From the NCBI RefSeq assembly GCF_020510565.1, contig NZ_CP075189.1, positions 991,501 to 1,055,500 on the forward strand: 64,000 nucleotides of DNA. The letters run 5' to 3'. The DNA comes from Ferribacterium limneticum. GTDB lineage: Bacteria; Pseudomonadota; Gammaproteobacteria; Burkholderiales; Rhodocyclaceae. The notes below the pieces were generated by a model. That model did no database searches and had not been told where the DNA came from. It saw nothing but the letters and a program-made list of their open reading frames with translations. This document shows positions 53,487 through 62,291 of this stretch, piece after piece. The number at the start of each line of letters is the position of its first letter. Position 1 is the stretch's first letter. A program made the translations under genes and the position numbers.

Positions 53487-53576
53487 TACAAATGCCCGCC
53501 AGTTGACCTCGGACAACAAACTGAAACGTTCCGGTGCTAGTCTTTTGATGTCATAGGCAATTTTCAGGAGATTGTC

Positions 53577-55475
53577 GTGGGGCTAAATGAGATGCATGCC
53601 GAAGCGGTCGCCGGTGTTGTCGACCGGGTGATCAATCGATATCGACGCGACCCGACCTGCATGTTGCAGATCCTGCGCGAGGTTCAGGAGGCCTGCGACT
53701 GGGTTCCGCCGGAAGCCATCGACCGCATGCAGGCCATGCTCGGCGTGCCGCGGACCAAGATCGAAGGCGTCGCCGGTTTTTATTCCTTCATTTACACCGA
53801 GCCGCGCGGCAAATACCGAGTGTTGTTTTCTGACAACATCACCGACCGCATGCAGGGCAATCGGGCGCTCATGGAACGCCTGTGCAACAACCTCTGGGTC
53901 GAGCGCGGCAAGGTTTCCGAGGACGGCCTGGTCAGCGTCGGCAAGACGGCTTGTACCGGCCTGTGCGACCAGGGGCCGGGCATGCTGGTCAATAACTATG
54001 CGATTGCCGGCTTGAGCCTGGAGCGTATCGACGAAATCGCCGAACTGATCCGCAACAAGGTACCGCTGGCCGACTGGCCACCGGCCTATTTCAAGATTGA
54101 AGACAATATCCGGCGCGCCGACATTCTGCTCAACGCCGACTTCAAACCCGGCGAAGCCTTGCTCGCCGCCCGGGCGCGGGCGCCAAGCGACGGCCTCAAT
54201 TCGTCGAACATGCGTTCCTGGCGCGAAGGCCTGCCCAGCGGCATCGGCGGTCCGGGCGCGACGCTCGACGAAATCAAGCGTTCCGGCCTGCGCGGCCGTG
54301 GTGGCGCCGGCTTCACCACCGGCCTCAAATGGGAAGCCTGCCGCAATGCGCAGCTCAAGGCCGGCCATCAGCGCGTCGTTGTCTGCAACGCCGACGAAGG
54401 CGAACCGGGTACCTTCAAGGATCGCGTCCTGCTCTCGAAATGTCCCGATCTTGTTTTCGAGGGCATGACCGTCGCCGCCTACGCCATCGGCGCGACGCGC
54501 GGCTTCGTCTACCTGCGCGGCGAGTACCGCTACCTGCTCGATCACCTCAATGCCGTGCTGGCCAACCGTCGCCGCCAGAATTTGTTGGGCAAGGACATCT
54601 GCGGCCTGCCCGGGGCCGATTTCGATATCGAGATCCACGTCGGCGCCGGCGCCTACGTTTGCGGCGAGGAATCGGCGCTCATCGAGTCGCTCGAAGGCAA
54701 ACGCGGCACGCCGCGCAACCGGCCGCCTTTCCCGGTGACCAACGGCTATCTTGACCAGCCAACCATCGTCAATAACGTCGAAACCTTTGCCGCCGCGGCG
54801 ATGATCGCCCTCAAGGGCGGCGAGTGGTACGCCGGCATCGGCACCAAACAGTCGGCCGGGACGAAGATCATTTCGGTATCCGGCGATTGTGAGCGGCCGG
54901 GCATCTACGAATACCCGTTCGGCGTCAGCATCCGCCAGGTTCTGGAAGATTGCGGGGCGACCGACACGCAGGCCGTGCAGGTCAGCGGCCCGTCCGGCAT
55001 CTGCGTCGCCGAGGACGAGTTCGACCGCATCATCGGCTTCGAGGATATTCCGACCGCCGGCGCCTTCACGATCTTCAACAAGAGCCGCGACATGTTCGAG
55101 GTGGCGCGCAACTACGTGCATTTCTTCCAGCACGAAAGCTGCGGTTTCTGCACGCCGTGCCGGGTCGGCACTTCGCTGCTCAAGAACCTCATGGACAAGC
55201 TGCATTACGGCAGTGGTTCGCCCTACGACTTTGCCGAGATCGAAAAGCTCAACCAGTTGCTGCAATCGATGAGCCATTGCGGCCTCGGCCATACCGCCTG
55301 CAATCCGGTGCTCGATACCATCGCCAAGTTCCGCCCGGCTTACGACCGGCGGATGATGCAGCAAGACTTCACGCCAGCCTTCGATCTCGACCGCGAACTA
55401 TCGGCCGCCCGGCAGATGACTGGCCGTGACGATGCCGGGGCGCATCTGGCGACGGAACATGGAGGTCAATCATGA
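53577..55475 (+). CDS. hoxF: NAD-reducing [NiFe] hydrogenase, diaphorase subunit HoxF
   Basis: 632 residues; fuses NuoE-like (about 1-150) and NuoF-like (about 160-620) domains. FMN and NAD+ reduction site: [28 protein letters not shown] and GAYVCGEESALIESLEG. 4Fe-4S ligands: SCGFCTPCRVG and the downstream Cys in GLGHTACN. The NuoE-like part keeps only CTGLC; the first Cys pair of NuoE is replaced (FSDNITDRM). GTG start at 53577 with AGGAG seven bases upstream. Soluble, cytoplasmic; overlaps hoxU by four bases. Confidence 0.96.
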   Translation: MGLNEMHAEAVAGVVDRVINRYRRDPTCMLQILREVQEACDWVPPEAIDRMQAMLGVPRTKIEGVAGFYSFIYTEPRGKYRVLFSDNITDRMQGNRALMERLCNNLWVERGKVSEDGLVSVGKTACTGLCDQGPGMLVNNYAIAGLSLERIDEIAELIRNKVPLADWPPAYFKIEDNIRRADILLNADFKPGEALLAARARAPSDGLNSSNMRSWREGLPSGIGGPGATLDEIKRSGLRGRGGAGFTTGLKWEACRNAQLKAGHQRVVVCNADEGEPGTFKDRVLLSKCPDLVFEGMTVAAYAIGATRGFVYLRGEYRYLLDHLNAVLANRRRQNLLGKDICGLPGADFDIEIHVGAGAYVCGEESALIESLEGKRGTPRNRPPFPVTNGYLDQPTIVNNVETFAAAAMIALKGGEWYAGIGTKQSAGTKIISVSGDCERPGIYEYPFGVSIRQVLEDCGATDTQAVQVSGPSGICVAEDEFDRIIGFEDIPTAGAFTIFNKSRDMFEVARNYVHFFQHESCGFCTPCRVGTSLLKNLMDKLHYGSGSPYDFAEIEKLNQLLQSMSHCGLGHTACNPVLDTIAKFRPAYDRRMMQQDFTPAFDLDRELSAARQMTGRDDAGAHLATEHGGQS

Positions 55476-56179
55476 GCCATACCTTTACGCTCGACGGCAA
55501 GGTCGTTCCCTTCGTCGACGGGCAGACCATCATCCAGGCGGCCAGCGCGGCCGGCGTCTTCATTCCGCACCTCTGTTACCACCCGGAATTCAAGCCGCAC
55601 GGCTCGTGCAAGCTATGCACGGTCAAGGTCAATGGCCGGCATACGGCCTCGTGTACGATGCGCGCGGCGCCCGGCATGGTCGTCGAGAGCGAGACTGAGG
55701 AAATCAACGCCGAACGCCGGGCGCTGACCCAGATGCTGTTCGTCGAGGGCAACCACTTCTGTCCGTCGTGCGAGAAGAGCGGCAACTGCCAGTTGCAGGC
55801 CACGGCCTACCACCTCGGCATGATGTCGGCGCACTACGATCACTTTTTCCCAAATCGTCCAGTCGACGCCTCGCATCCCGAGGTTTTGCTCGATTTCAAC
55901 CGCTGCATCCTCTGCTCGCTGTGTGTGCGGGCCAGCCGAGATGTCGATGGCAAGAATGTCTTTGGGCTGTCCGGGCGCGGCATCAAGACGCACCTGATCG
56001 TCAATGCCAAGTCCGGCCAGCTGGCCGACACCGACTTCACGCTGGCCGACAAGGCGGCGCAGGTCTGCCCGGTCGGCGTCATCCTAAAGAAGCGCCAGGG
56101 TTTCGCCGTGCCGATAGGCGAGCGCAAGTACGACAAGGCGCCGATTTCCGAAACCGCCGAAACGACGGAGGGCCACTGA
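55472..56179 (+). CDS. hoxU: NAD-reducing hydrogenase, diaphorase subunit HoxU
   Basis: 235 residues, similar to the N-terminal part of NuoG. N-terminal 2Fe-2S domain: HLCYHPEFKPHGSCKLCTVKV. Then FCPSCEKSGNCQLQ with the His-containing cluster region, CILCSLCVRASRDVDGK, and CPVGVILKK. It links HoxF to the hydrogenase pair HoxYH. Starts inside the last four bases of hoxF (ATGA). Confidence 0.96.
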   Translation: MSHTFTLDGKVVPFVDGQTIIQAASAAGVFIPHLCYHPEFKPHGSCKLCTVKVNGRHTASCTMRAAPGMVVESETEEINAERRALTQMLFVEGNHFCPSCEKSGNCQLQATAYHLGMMSAHYDHFFPNRPVDASHPEVLLDFNRCILCSLCVRASRDVDGKNVFGLSGRGIKTHLIVNAKSGQLADTDFTLADKAAQVCPVGVILKKRQGFAVPIGERKYDKAPISETAETTEGH

Positions 56180-56180
56180 A

Positions 56181-56732
56181 ATGAACGCCCCCAAGAAAAA
56201 GCTCAAGGTCGCCACCACCTCGCTGGCCGGCTGTTTCGGCTGCCACATGTCCTTCCTCGACATCGATGAGCGTTTGTTTACGCTGCTCGAACACATCGAG
56301 TTCGACCGCTCGCCGCTGACCGACATCAAGACCTGCAGCCCGGACTGCGACATCGGCCTCATCGAGGGCGGCCTGTGCAATGCCGAGAACGTCCATGTCC
56401 TGCGCGAGTTTCGCAAGAACTGCAAGATCCTCATCGCCATGGGTGCCTGCGCCATCAACGGCGGCCTGCCGGCCCAGCGCAACCACCTGCCGCTGACGAC
56501 CATCCTCGAAGAGGTGTATCACACCAGCCCGGGGCTGAAAAACGGCATGATCCCGAACGACCCCGAACTGCCGCTGCCGCTCAACCAAGTGCATCCGATC
56601 CATGAGGTCGTCAAGATCGATTACTTCATGCCCGGCTGTCCGCCTTCGGCTGACGCGATCTGGAAGGTGCTGACTGATCTGTTGGCTGGTAAAGAACCTG
56701 AGTTAGGCCACGGCCTGATGCACTACGATTAA
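56181..56732 (+). CDS. hoxY: NAD-reducing hydrogenase, small subunit HoxY
   Basis: 183 residues; short [NiFe]-hydrogenase small subunit with one proximal 4Fe-4S cluster. Ligands: TSLAGCFGCHMSFLDID, MGACAINGG and FMPGCPPSADAIW. No Tat signal, so cytoplasmic. One base after hoxU. Related to NuoB. Confidence 0.96.
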   Translation: MNAPKKKLKVATTSLAGCFGCHMSFLDIDERLFTLLEHIEFDRSPLTDIKTCSPDCDIGLIEGGLCNAENVHVLREFRKNCKILIAMGACAINGGLPAQRNHLPLTTILEEVYHTSPGLKNGMIPNDPELPLPLNQVHPIHEVVKIDYFMPGCPPSADAIWKVLTDLLAGKEPELGHGLMHYD

Positions 56733-56744
56733 TTGAGGTAGAAC

Positions 56745-58208
56745 ATGACCTACCAACTAGAAACCGCCGCCCACCCCGAAACCCTGCGCCGCGTGGCGAT
56801 TGACCCGGTGTCCCGGGTCGAGGGCCACGGCAAGGTGACCATCCTGCTCGACGACCAGAACAAGGTGCATCAGGTGCGCCTGCACATCGTCGAGTTTCGT
56901 GGCTTTGAAAAATTCATCCAGGGCCGGCCGTACTGGGAAGTGCCGGTCATGGTCCAGCGCCTGTGCGGCATCTGCCCGGTGTCGCACCATCTGGCGGCCT
57001 CGAAGGCGCTCGATGTGATCGTCGGGGCGAAAAAGCTCACGGCGACGGCCGAGAAGATGCGCCGCCTGATGCACTACGGCCAGATGCTGCAATCGCATGC
57101 GCTGCATTTCTTCCACCTCTGTTCGCCCGACCTGCTGTTCGGCTTCGACAGCGACGTGACCAAGCGCAATATTGTCGGCGTCGCCATGGCCCATCCAGAA
57201 ACGGCCAAGCGCGGCGTGCTGCTGCGCAGGTTTGGGCAGGAAGTGATCCGGGTTACGGCCGGCAAGCGCGTCCATGGCACCGGCGCCATCCCGGGCGGGG
57301 TCAACAAGGCGCTGACGGTGGCCGAGCGCGATGAGCTACTCAAGGACATCTATCACATCGTCCAGTGGTCGCGCGACGCGGTACAGCTAATCCAGAAGGT
57401 GCACACGCAGGACCCCGGGCTGTACAACAGCTTCGGCATTTTCCGCTCGAATTTCATGTCCATCGTCGGCCACAACGGTGATCTCGACTTCTATCACGGC
57501 ACGCTGCGCGCCCGCGACGACAACGGCAAGATCATCTTCGACCACGTCGATTACCAGCAATACAACCAGTACATCGAGGAAGAAGTGCGGCCGTGGAGCT
57601 ACATGAAATTCCCGTACTTCAAGTCGATCGGCAAGGAACACGGCTGGTACAAGGTCGGCCCGCTGGCCCGGGTGCAGAACTGCTGCCAGATTTCGACGCC
57701 CTTCGCCGAACACGAGCGCAAGGAATTCGTCGATTACGCCGGCGGCTCGCCCATGCATGCGCCGCTCGCCTATCACTGGACGCGGATGATCGAGATGCTG
57801 CACGCCGCCGAGGTGATCAAGGAATTGCTGCACGACGACGACCTGCTCGGCAGCGACCTGATGGTCCAGGGCGAGCGCCAGTCGGAAGGCGTCGGTGTCA
57901 TCGAGGCGCCGCGCGGCACGCTGTTCCACCACTACCGCGTCGATGAAAACGACCTGATCACGATGGCCAACCTGATCGTGTCGACGACCAACAACAACCA
58001 GGCGATGAACGAAGCCATCCGCCACGTTGCCCGGCGCTACCTGCACGGCCACGAAGTGACTGAAGGCCTGCTCAATCACATCGAAGTCGCCATCCGCGCC
58101 TTCGACCCCTGCCTGTCCTGCGCCACGCACGCGCTCGGCAAGATGCCGCTGGAAGTCGAGCTGGTCGATCCGGAAGGGCGCATCGTCCATTCGCTGAGCC
58201 GTTCGTGA
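56745..58208 (+). CDS. hoxH: NAD-reducing hydrogenase, large subunit HoxH
   Basis: 487 residues; holds the Ni-Fe site. L1 motif RLCGICPVSHH (about 65-75) and L2 motif DPCLSCATH (about 454-462), giving the four Cys ligands. The tail after the L2 His, about 25 residues ending VHSLSRS, is the extension removed by HoxW after nickel insertion. Also SRVEGHGKVTILLDD near the N-terminus. Its last four bases overlap hoxW. Confidence 0.97.
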   Translation: MTYQLETAAHPETLRRVAIDPVSRVEGHGKVTILLDDQNKVHQVRLHIVEFRGFEKFIQGRPYWEVPVMVQRLCGICPVSHHLAASKALDVIVGAKKLTATAEKMRRLMHYGQMLQSHALHFFHLCSPDLLFGFDSDVTKRNIVGVAMAHPETAKRGVLLRRFGQEVIRVTAGKRVHGTGAIPGGVNKALTVAERDELLKDIYHIVQWSRDAVQLIQKVHTQDPGLYNSFGIFRSNFMSIVGHNGDLDFYHGTLRARDDNGKIIFDHVDYQQYNQYIEEEVRPWSYMKFPYFKSIGKEHGWYKVGPLARVQNCCQISTPFAEHERKEFVDYAGGSPMHAPLAYHWTRMIEMLHAAEVIKELLHDDDLLGSDLMVQGERQSEGVGVIEAPRGTLFHHYRVDENDLITMANLIVSTTNNNQAMNEAIRHVARRYLHGHEVTEGLLNHIEVAIRAFDPCLSCATHALGKMPLEVELVDPEGRIVHSLSRS

Positions 58209-58693
58209 GCGCACCCGTCGTCATCTTCGCCGTCGGCAACCCTAGCCGCGGCGACGACGCCCTCGGGCCGGAATGCTACGGTCAACTGGAAAAATGGCTC
58301 AAAAATGAAATGCTGGCCGACCAGTTCGAGCTGATCGAGGATTTCCAGCTCCAGATCGAACACGCCCTCGACCTGCAAGGCCGGCAACTCGCCCTGTTCA
58401 TCGACGCCGGCGCCAACACGCCGGGGCCATTCACCTTCGCGCGCATCGCACCGGCCACTGGCGCTGCCTATACGACGCACGAACTGCCGCCCGAAGCGGT
58501 GCTCCAGGTTTATCTCCAGACCGAAGGCCAGGAACCACCACCGGCCTTCGTGCTGTGCATTCGCGGTGAGCAGTTTGAGCTGGGAGAGCCGTTATCGGCC
58601 GCAGCGAGCCGCCATCTTGAAGCAGGCTTCAGCCTGTTAGTCAGTCTTTGCCGGCAACCCTCCGTGGCGGCCTGGGAGCAGGCGGCAAACTGA
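58205..58693 (+). CDS. hoxW: Hydrogenase maturation protease HoxW
   Basis: 162 residues; nickel-dependent endopeptidase of the HybD/HycI family that trims HoxH. VGNPSRGDDALGP, IEDFQLQIEHALDL and LFIDAGAN carry the conserved acidic metal ligands. A copy of the dispersed repeat encodes CYGQLEKWLKNEM (about 24-36), a region poorly conserved in the family. GTG start overlapping hoxH by four bases (GTGA). Confidence 0.93.
   Translation: MSAPVVIFAVGNPSRGDDALGPECYGQLEKWLKNEMLADQFELIEDFQLQIEHALDLQGRQLALFIDAGANTPGPFTFARIAPATGAAYTTHELPPEAVLQVYLQTEGQEPPPAFVLCIRGEQFELGEPLSAAASRHLEAGFSLLVSLCRQPSVAAWEQAAN
58275..58311 (+). repeat. Dispersed repeat, copy 8 (inside hoxW)
   Basis: Reads GCTACGGTCAACTGG, AAAAATGGCTC, AAAAATGAAAT. 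It lies in the hoxW coding region in the frame giving YGQ, and does not break it. The end AAAAATGAAAT equals that of copy 1. Confidence 0.78.
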
Positions 58694-58744
58694 AGATTTG
58701 ACCGCGCTTCTGGCAGCCTTTGCGGTGAGTCGCGGCCTGGGTTT

Positions 58745-59467
58745 ATGCTGGAAGCTCCGAGCACGGCTTCGCTTTTGTCCATGAAGTTTTCCCGCCTCTT
58801 CCTGAACCGCCTGCAAAATCAGCCGATCGCCACCGATACGGTGGTCGTCATCGACGTTCTGCGCTCGTTTACGACGGCGGCTGTGGTGCTGGCGCGGGGA
58901 GCACAGACCATCTATCCGGTCGAGCGCATCGCCGAGGCGACGGCGCTGCTTGGCGAGATTCCGCATTCCGTGTCGATCGGCGCCGTCGGCGGCGGCGATC
59001 CGGTGCCCGGCTTCGATTTTGGCAACTCGCCATCGCAACTGATGCAGGCCGATCTGGCTGGACGGCAGGTGGTGATGACCACGGCGGCGGGCGTCCGCGG
59101 ACTGCAGCGTTTCCGCCAGGCGCGGCATCTCTACGCGGCCAGCCTCGTCTGCGCCCGGGCAACGGCCGAAGCGGTCCGTGCAGCGGGGGCGGATGAGGTC
59201 TGCTTCGTTATCACCGGCGAGTGGGTTGATCGCGATGGCGACGAGGACATTGCCTGCGCTGACTACATCGAAGCGCTGCTGCGCGGCGAGGCAGTGGCGC
59301 CGGATGCATTCATCGAGCGGGTGCGCAACTCCGATTTCGGTCAGCGCTTCACCGCCGGCACCTGGCCCAATCTGCCGCTGGCCGATCTCGATCTCGCCAC
59401 CCAGGCCGATCTTTTCAAATTTGCCATGCCGGTGCGGCGCCAAGGTGGGCGCCTGGTCATTCGCTGA
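58745..59467 (+). CDS. 2-phosphosulfolactate phosphatase family protein (ComB-like)
   Basis: 240 residues. DTVVVIDVLRSFTTAAVVLARGA, PGFDFGNSP and VVMTTAAGVRGLQ are ComB-family motifs. In coenzyme M synthesis ComB removes phosphate from phosphosulfolactate; bacterial homologues often have no known coenzyme M pathway, and none is seen here, so the true substrate is open. The first ATG (58745) is used; an ATG at 58781 (MKFSRLFLNRL) fits the family N-terminus better. Neither has a clear ribosome site. Confidence 0.85.
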   Translation: MLEAPSTASLLSMKFSRLFLNRLQNQPIATDTVVVIDVLRSFTTAAVVLARGAQTIYPVERIAEATALLGEIPHSVSIGAVGGGDPVPGFDFGNSPSQLMQADLAGRQVVMTTAAGVRGLQRFRQARHLYAASLVCARATAEAVRAAGADEVCFVITGEWVDRDGDEDIACADYIEALLRGEAVAPDAFIERVRNSDFGQRFTAGTWPNLPLADLDLATQADLFKFAMPVRRQGGRLVIR

Positions 59468-59575
59468 CTGGCCGTCAACGGCATCAGGGTTTGTTGATAT
59501 GCATCATGGGCAGCGTCGGCCTTGAAGTGGAAAATTCATTCGACTTGTTGCTTTATGGAAGCGTTTCAAGTCGAC

Positions 59576-60289
59576 ATGTTTTTCCTCAGATACACATTCG
59601 CGGCGACTTTGGTCGCCGCCTTTTTTGGTGCGGCTCAGGCGGCTGAAACCGCCGAGCGGCAGTTCGTTGCCATCGCCGAACTCCCGGCGGAAAGCCTCAA
59701 CGCCCGGCTAGAGCAGATCGTCGAAGTCGATGTCGATCTGACGGCCAGCGGCAGCCTAGCCGTCAGCGTCGTTGGCGAGCGGATCGACGTTCTCTACCGC
59801 ATGGCCTTCAACCAGATTGCCGAAGGCTGGAGCTGGCGACCGCTGGCCGATCCGGCGGTCGACGACTATTACCAGTACAAATTCCTGCCTTTGCAGTCGG
59901 TGTCCGTCGAGCGCGGCCAGTACGAGCATGAAGACAAGATTGGCACTCCGCAGCTGATGAAGGTCAGCTGGCGTTACGACTATTTCCTGGCTTTCGCCAA
60001 TCTCTACGATTTCTATCCGCGCAGCGTCGATGACGACGCCGGGTTTTCGGCCAATCTGTCGGCAGCGTTGGCCGGGCATGTCGGCATGCGGGCGAAGGCA
60101 CGGCTGATCGAACCGGTGATCAGTGAAAGCACGACTTTCTGGAAGGCGACCTATGGCAAGCCGACCGATTTCACGCTCAAAAAGCGCTACCTGGTTGGCA
60201 AGCTGGAAGAAGTGGCGTTCATCGATACCGCCAGCGGCGAAGTGCTCTGCCGCATCGGGCCGGGACAGGGGCGCTGCACCGGCCGTTGA
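59576..60289 (+). CDS. Hypothetical secreted protein
   Basis: 237 residues. The ATG at 59576 gives a clean signal peptide (MFFLRYTFAATLVAAFFGAAQA, 22 residues; cleavage after AQA), so the mature protein is probably periplasmic. The frame is open further upstream from a TTG. The mature part is beta-rich with aromatic stretches (WSWRPLADPAVDDYYQYKF and WRYDYFLAFANLYDFYP). It ends in a short Cys pair, CRIGPGQGRC, that could form a disulfide. No family recognised. Confidence 0.72.
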   Translation: MFFLRYTFAATLVAAFFGAAQAAETAERQFVAIAELPAESLNARLEQIVEVDVDLTASGSLAVSVVGERIDVLYRMAFNQIAEGWSWRPLADPAVDDYYQYKFLPLQSVSVERGQYEHEDKIGTPQLMKVSWRYDYFLAFANLYDFYPRSVDDDAGFSANLSAALAGHVGMRAKARLIEPVISESTTFWKATYGKPTDFTLKKRYLVGKLEEVAFIDTASGEVLCRIGPGQGRCTGR

Positions 60290-60307
60290 GCCCTGCTTAG
60301 GGCGCGT

Positions 60308-60751
60308 TCAGCGATAGACCAGCACCGGCACCTTGGAGTGGGTCAGTACCTTGTTGGTTTCGCTGCCGAGCAGGAAGCCGCTGATGCCGCGGCGACCGTG
60401 GGAGGCCATGAAAATCAGGTCGCAGCCGGCTTTTTCGGCGGCTTCGATGATCGCTTCGTAGGGAATGTCGCTCGTGGCGGCGGCCGTGCTGCACTGGACG
60501 CCGGCTTCGGCGCACAGTTTCTCGACTTCGCCGAGATATTCACGCGCCTGCTGGTCGGCCAGCTCTGCGAATTTTTCCGGGGTCGTCGGGTCGATCAGGG
60601 CGCCTTCGCCGAAATAAGCGATGGGATATTCCGGCTTGGCGAAAAACACCGTAATCCGGGCGCCGGCTTCCTTGGCGAAGGAAACGGCACGGGCTGCCGT
60701 GGCGCGGGAGAGTTCTGAGCCATCGGTCGGAACGAAAATATGCTGGAACAT
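60308..60751 (-). CDS. Universal stress protein, UspA family
   Basis: 147-residue single-domain Usp. N-terminal HIFVPTDGSELS and C-terminal ASHGRRGISGFLLGSETNKVL with the ATP-binding G-2X-G-9X-G(S/T) pattern, ending SKVPVLVYR. Such proteins bind ATP and help in starvation or redox stress. AGGAGGT lies upstream of the ATG. Convergent with the secreted protein gene, divergent from the beta-CASP gene. Confidence 0.93.
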   Translation of the reverse strand: MFQHIFVPTDGSELSRATAARAVSFAKEAGARITVFFAKPEYPIAYFGEGALIDPTTPEKFAELADQQAREYLGEVEKLCAEAGVQCSTAAATSDIPYEAIIEAAEKAGCDLIFMASHGRRGISGFLLGSETNKVLTHSKVPVLVYR

Positions 60752-60834
60752 GCGTAACCTCCTGAAATGGTCTGCTGGCGTTGCATTCAGCCTTATTGAG
60801 GTTCATGCTACGCCAAGTCGGGAGGAATGAAAAC

Positions 60835-62247
60835 ATGCGTCTCGGGTTTCTCGGAGCGGCTGGTGAAGTCACCGGTTCCTGCACGTTGGTGGAAGCGGGC
60901 GGCGTCCGTTTTCTGGTCGATTGCGGCATGTTTCAGGGCGGCCCCGAAGCGCGGCAAAAGAACCAGAAAGCGCTCAATTTCGGCTTCGATGTCCGGCAAA
61001 TCGATTTCGTCCTGCTCACCCACGCCCACATCGATCATTCAGGGTTGTTGCCGCGGCTTTCCATGCTCGGTTATCGCGGGCCGGTCTATGCCACGCAGGC
61101 GACAATCGATCTGCTTGAAGTTCTGCTGCCGGACAGCGCTCACATCCAGGAAAAGGAAGCCGAGTGGCAATTGCGCCATCGGCGGCGTGGCGGCAAGAGC
61201 GAGCAGGGCATCCCGGCACCGCTCTATTCCGTGGCCCAGGCCCTGGCCTCGCTCAAACTGCTGCGCCCCGTTTCCTACGGTCAACCGGAAAAAACGGCCG
61301 AAAACGTAAGCGTTGTTTTCCGCGATGCCGGCCACATTCTCGGCTCGGCCTCGCTCGAGGTGACCGTCAGCGGCGAAGGCCGACAGCGCCGGCTGGTCTT
61401 TTCCGGCGATCTCGGCATGCCCGACCGGCCGGTGCTCTGTGACCCGGCGCCGTCGCCCACCGAGGCCGATGTGCTGCTCATCGAATCGACCTACGGCGAC
61501 CGCCTGCACCGTTCGCTGCCGGAAACCGAAGACGAAATCGTCGCCGCCTTCGACCGTACCCGGGCCGCCAACGGCAACCTGATCATCCCGGCCTTCGCCG
61601 TCGGGCGGACGCAGGAAATCATCTACATGCTGGCCGACCTTGTGCGTCGCAAGCGGCTGGCGCCGCTCAAGGTCTACGTTGATTCGCCGATGGCCAACTC
61701 GGCAACGCGTATCACGCTGGCCAACCAGAACCTGCTCGACCCCGAAACGCGCGACCTGATCGCCTGGCTCAAGGCGCATCCCAAGCAGATGAGCCTCGAA
61801 CTGGTCGCCGATGTCGAGCGCTCCATCCAGCTCAACGACATACGTAGCGGTGCCGTGATCATTTCGGCCAGCGGCATGTGCGAGGCCGGGCGGATCAAGT
61901 ACCACCTGCGCGAAAACCTGCCGCGCAGCGAATGCACGATCCTGATTGCCGGCTTCCAGGCGGCCGGGACACTAGGTCGGCGTCTGGTCGATGGGGCGAA
62001 ACTGGTTCATATTTTCGGCCAGCCGGTGCCGGTTCGGGCCCGCATTTACACCGTCGGCGGCCTGTCGGCCCATGCCGATCAGGCGGCCTTGCTCAAGTGG
62101 CTGGGTGGTTTTCACAAGCCGCCGGCCAATACCTTCGTCGTGCATGGCGAGGCCGGCGCTTCGGCCAATTTCAAGCGCGCCATCGAAGAAAAACTCGGCT
62201 GGTCGAATGTCCGCTTGCCGCTCCCTGGCGAGTTCGTATCGCTGTAA
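60835..62247 (+). CDS. MBL-fold beta-CASP RNA-processing nuclease (RNase J/CPSF73-like)
   Basis: 470 residues, cytoplasmic. Metallo-beta-lactamase motif THAHIDHSG (HxHxDH), AGHILGSASLEV with a further metal His, and FSGDLGMPDRP with the metal Asp. Beta-CASP part with STYGDR, PAFAVGRTQEII, YVDSPMANSATRI, SASGMCEAGRI and VGGLSAHADQAALLKWLGG. Probably a zinc-dependent RNA exo/endonuclease. ATG at 60835 is taken because GGAGG lies upstream. A repeat copy is inside the coding sequence. Confidence 0.92.
   Translation: MRLGFLGAAGEVTGSCTLVEAGGVRFLVDCGMFQGGPEARQKNQKALNFGFDVRQIDFVLLTHAHIDHSGLLPRLSMLGYRGPVYATQATIDLLEVLLPDSAHIQEKEAEWQLRHRRRGGKSEQGIPAPLYSVAQALASLKLLRPVSYGQPEKTAENVSVVFRDAGHILGSASLEVTVSGEGRQRRLVFSGDLGMPDRPVLCDPAPSPTEADVLLIESTYGDRLHRSLPETEDEIVAAFDRTRAANGNLIIPAFAVGRTQEIIYMLADLVRRKRLAPLKVYVDSPMANSATRITLANQNLLDPETRDLIAWLKAHPKQMSLELVADVERSIQLNDIRSGAVIISASGMCEAGRIKYHLRENLPRSECTILIAGFQAAGTLGRRLVDGAKLVHIFGQPVPVRARIYTVGGLSAHADQAALLKWLGGFHKPPANTFVVHGEAGASANFKRAIEEKLGWSNVRLPLPGEFVSL
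61275..61305 (+). repeat. Dispersed repeat, copy 9 (inside the beta-CASP nuclease gene)
   Basis: Reads CCTACGGTCAACCGG, six A, CGGCCGAAAA. It encodes SYGQPEKTAEN, a loop just before the conserved AGHILGSA motif. The 3' end of the repeat is lost. Confidence 0.8.
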
Positions 62248-62291
62248 CATCAATCTGTTGTGTTCACACTGAGTCAGTAAGAGGAAATCCC

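Noticed and set aside
53354..53576. Sigma54 promoter for hoxF, as in some hydrogenase operons
   Set aside because: No GG-N10-GC pair in the right context; the nearest candidate has wrong spacing.
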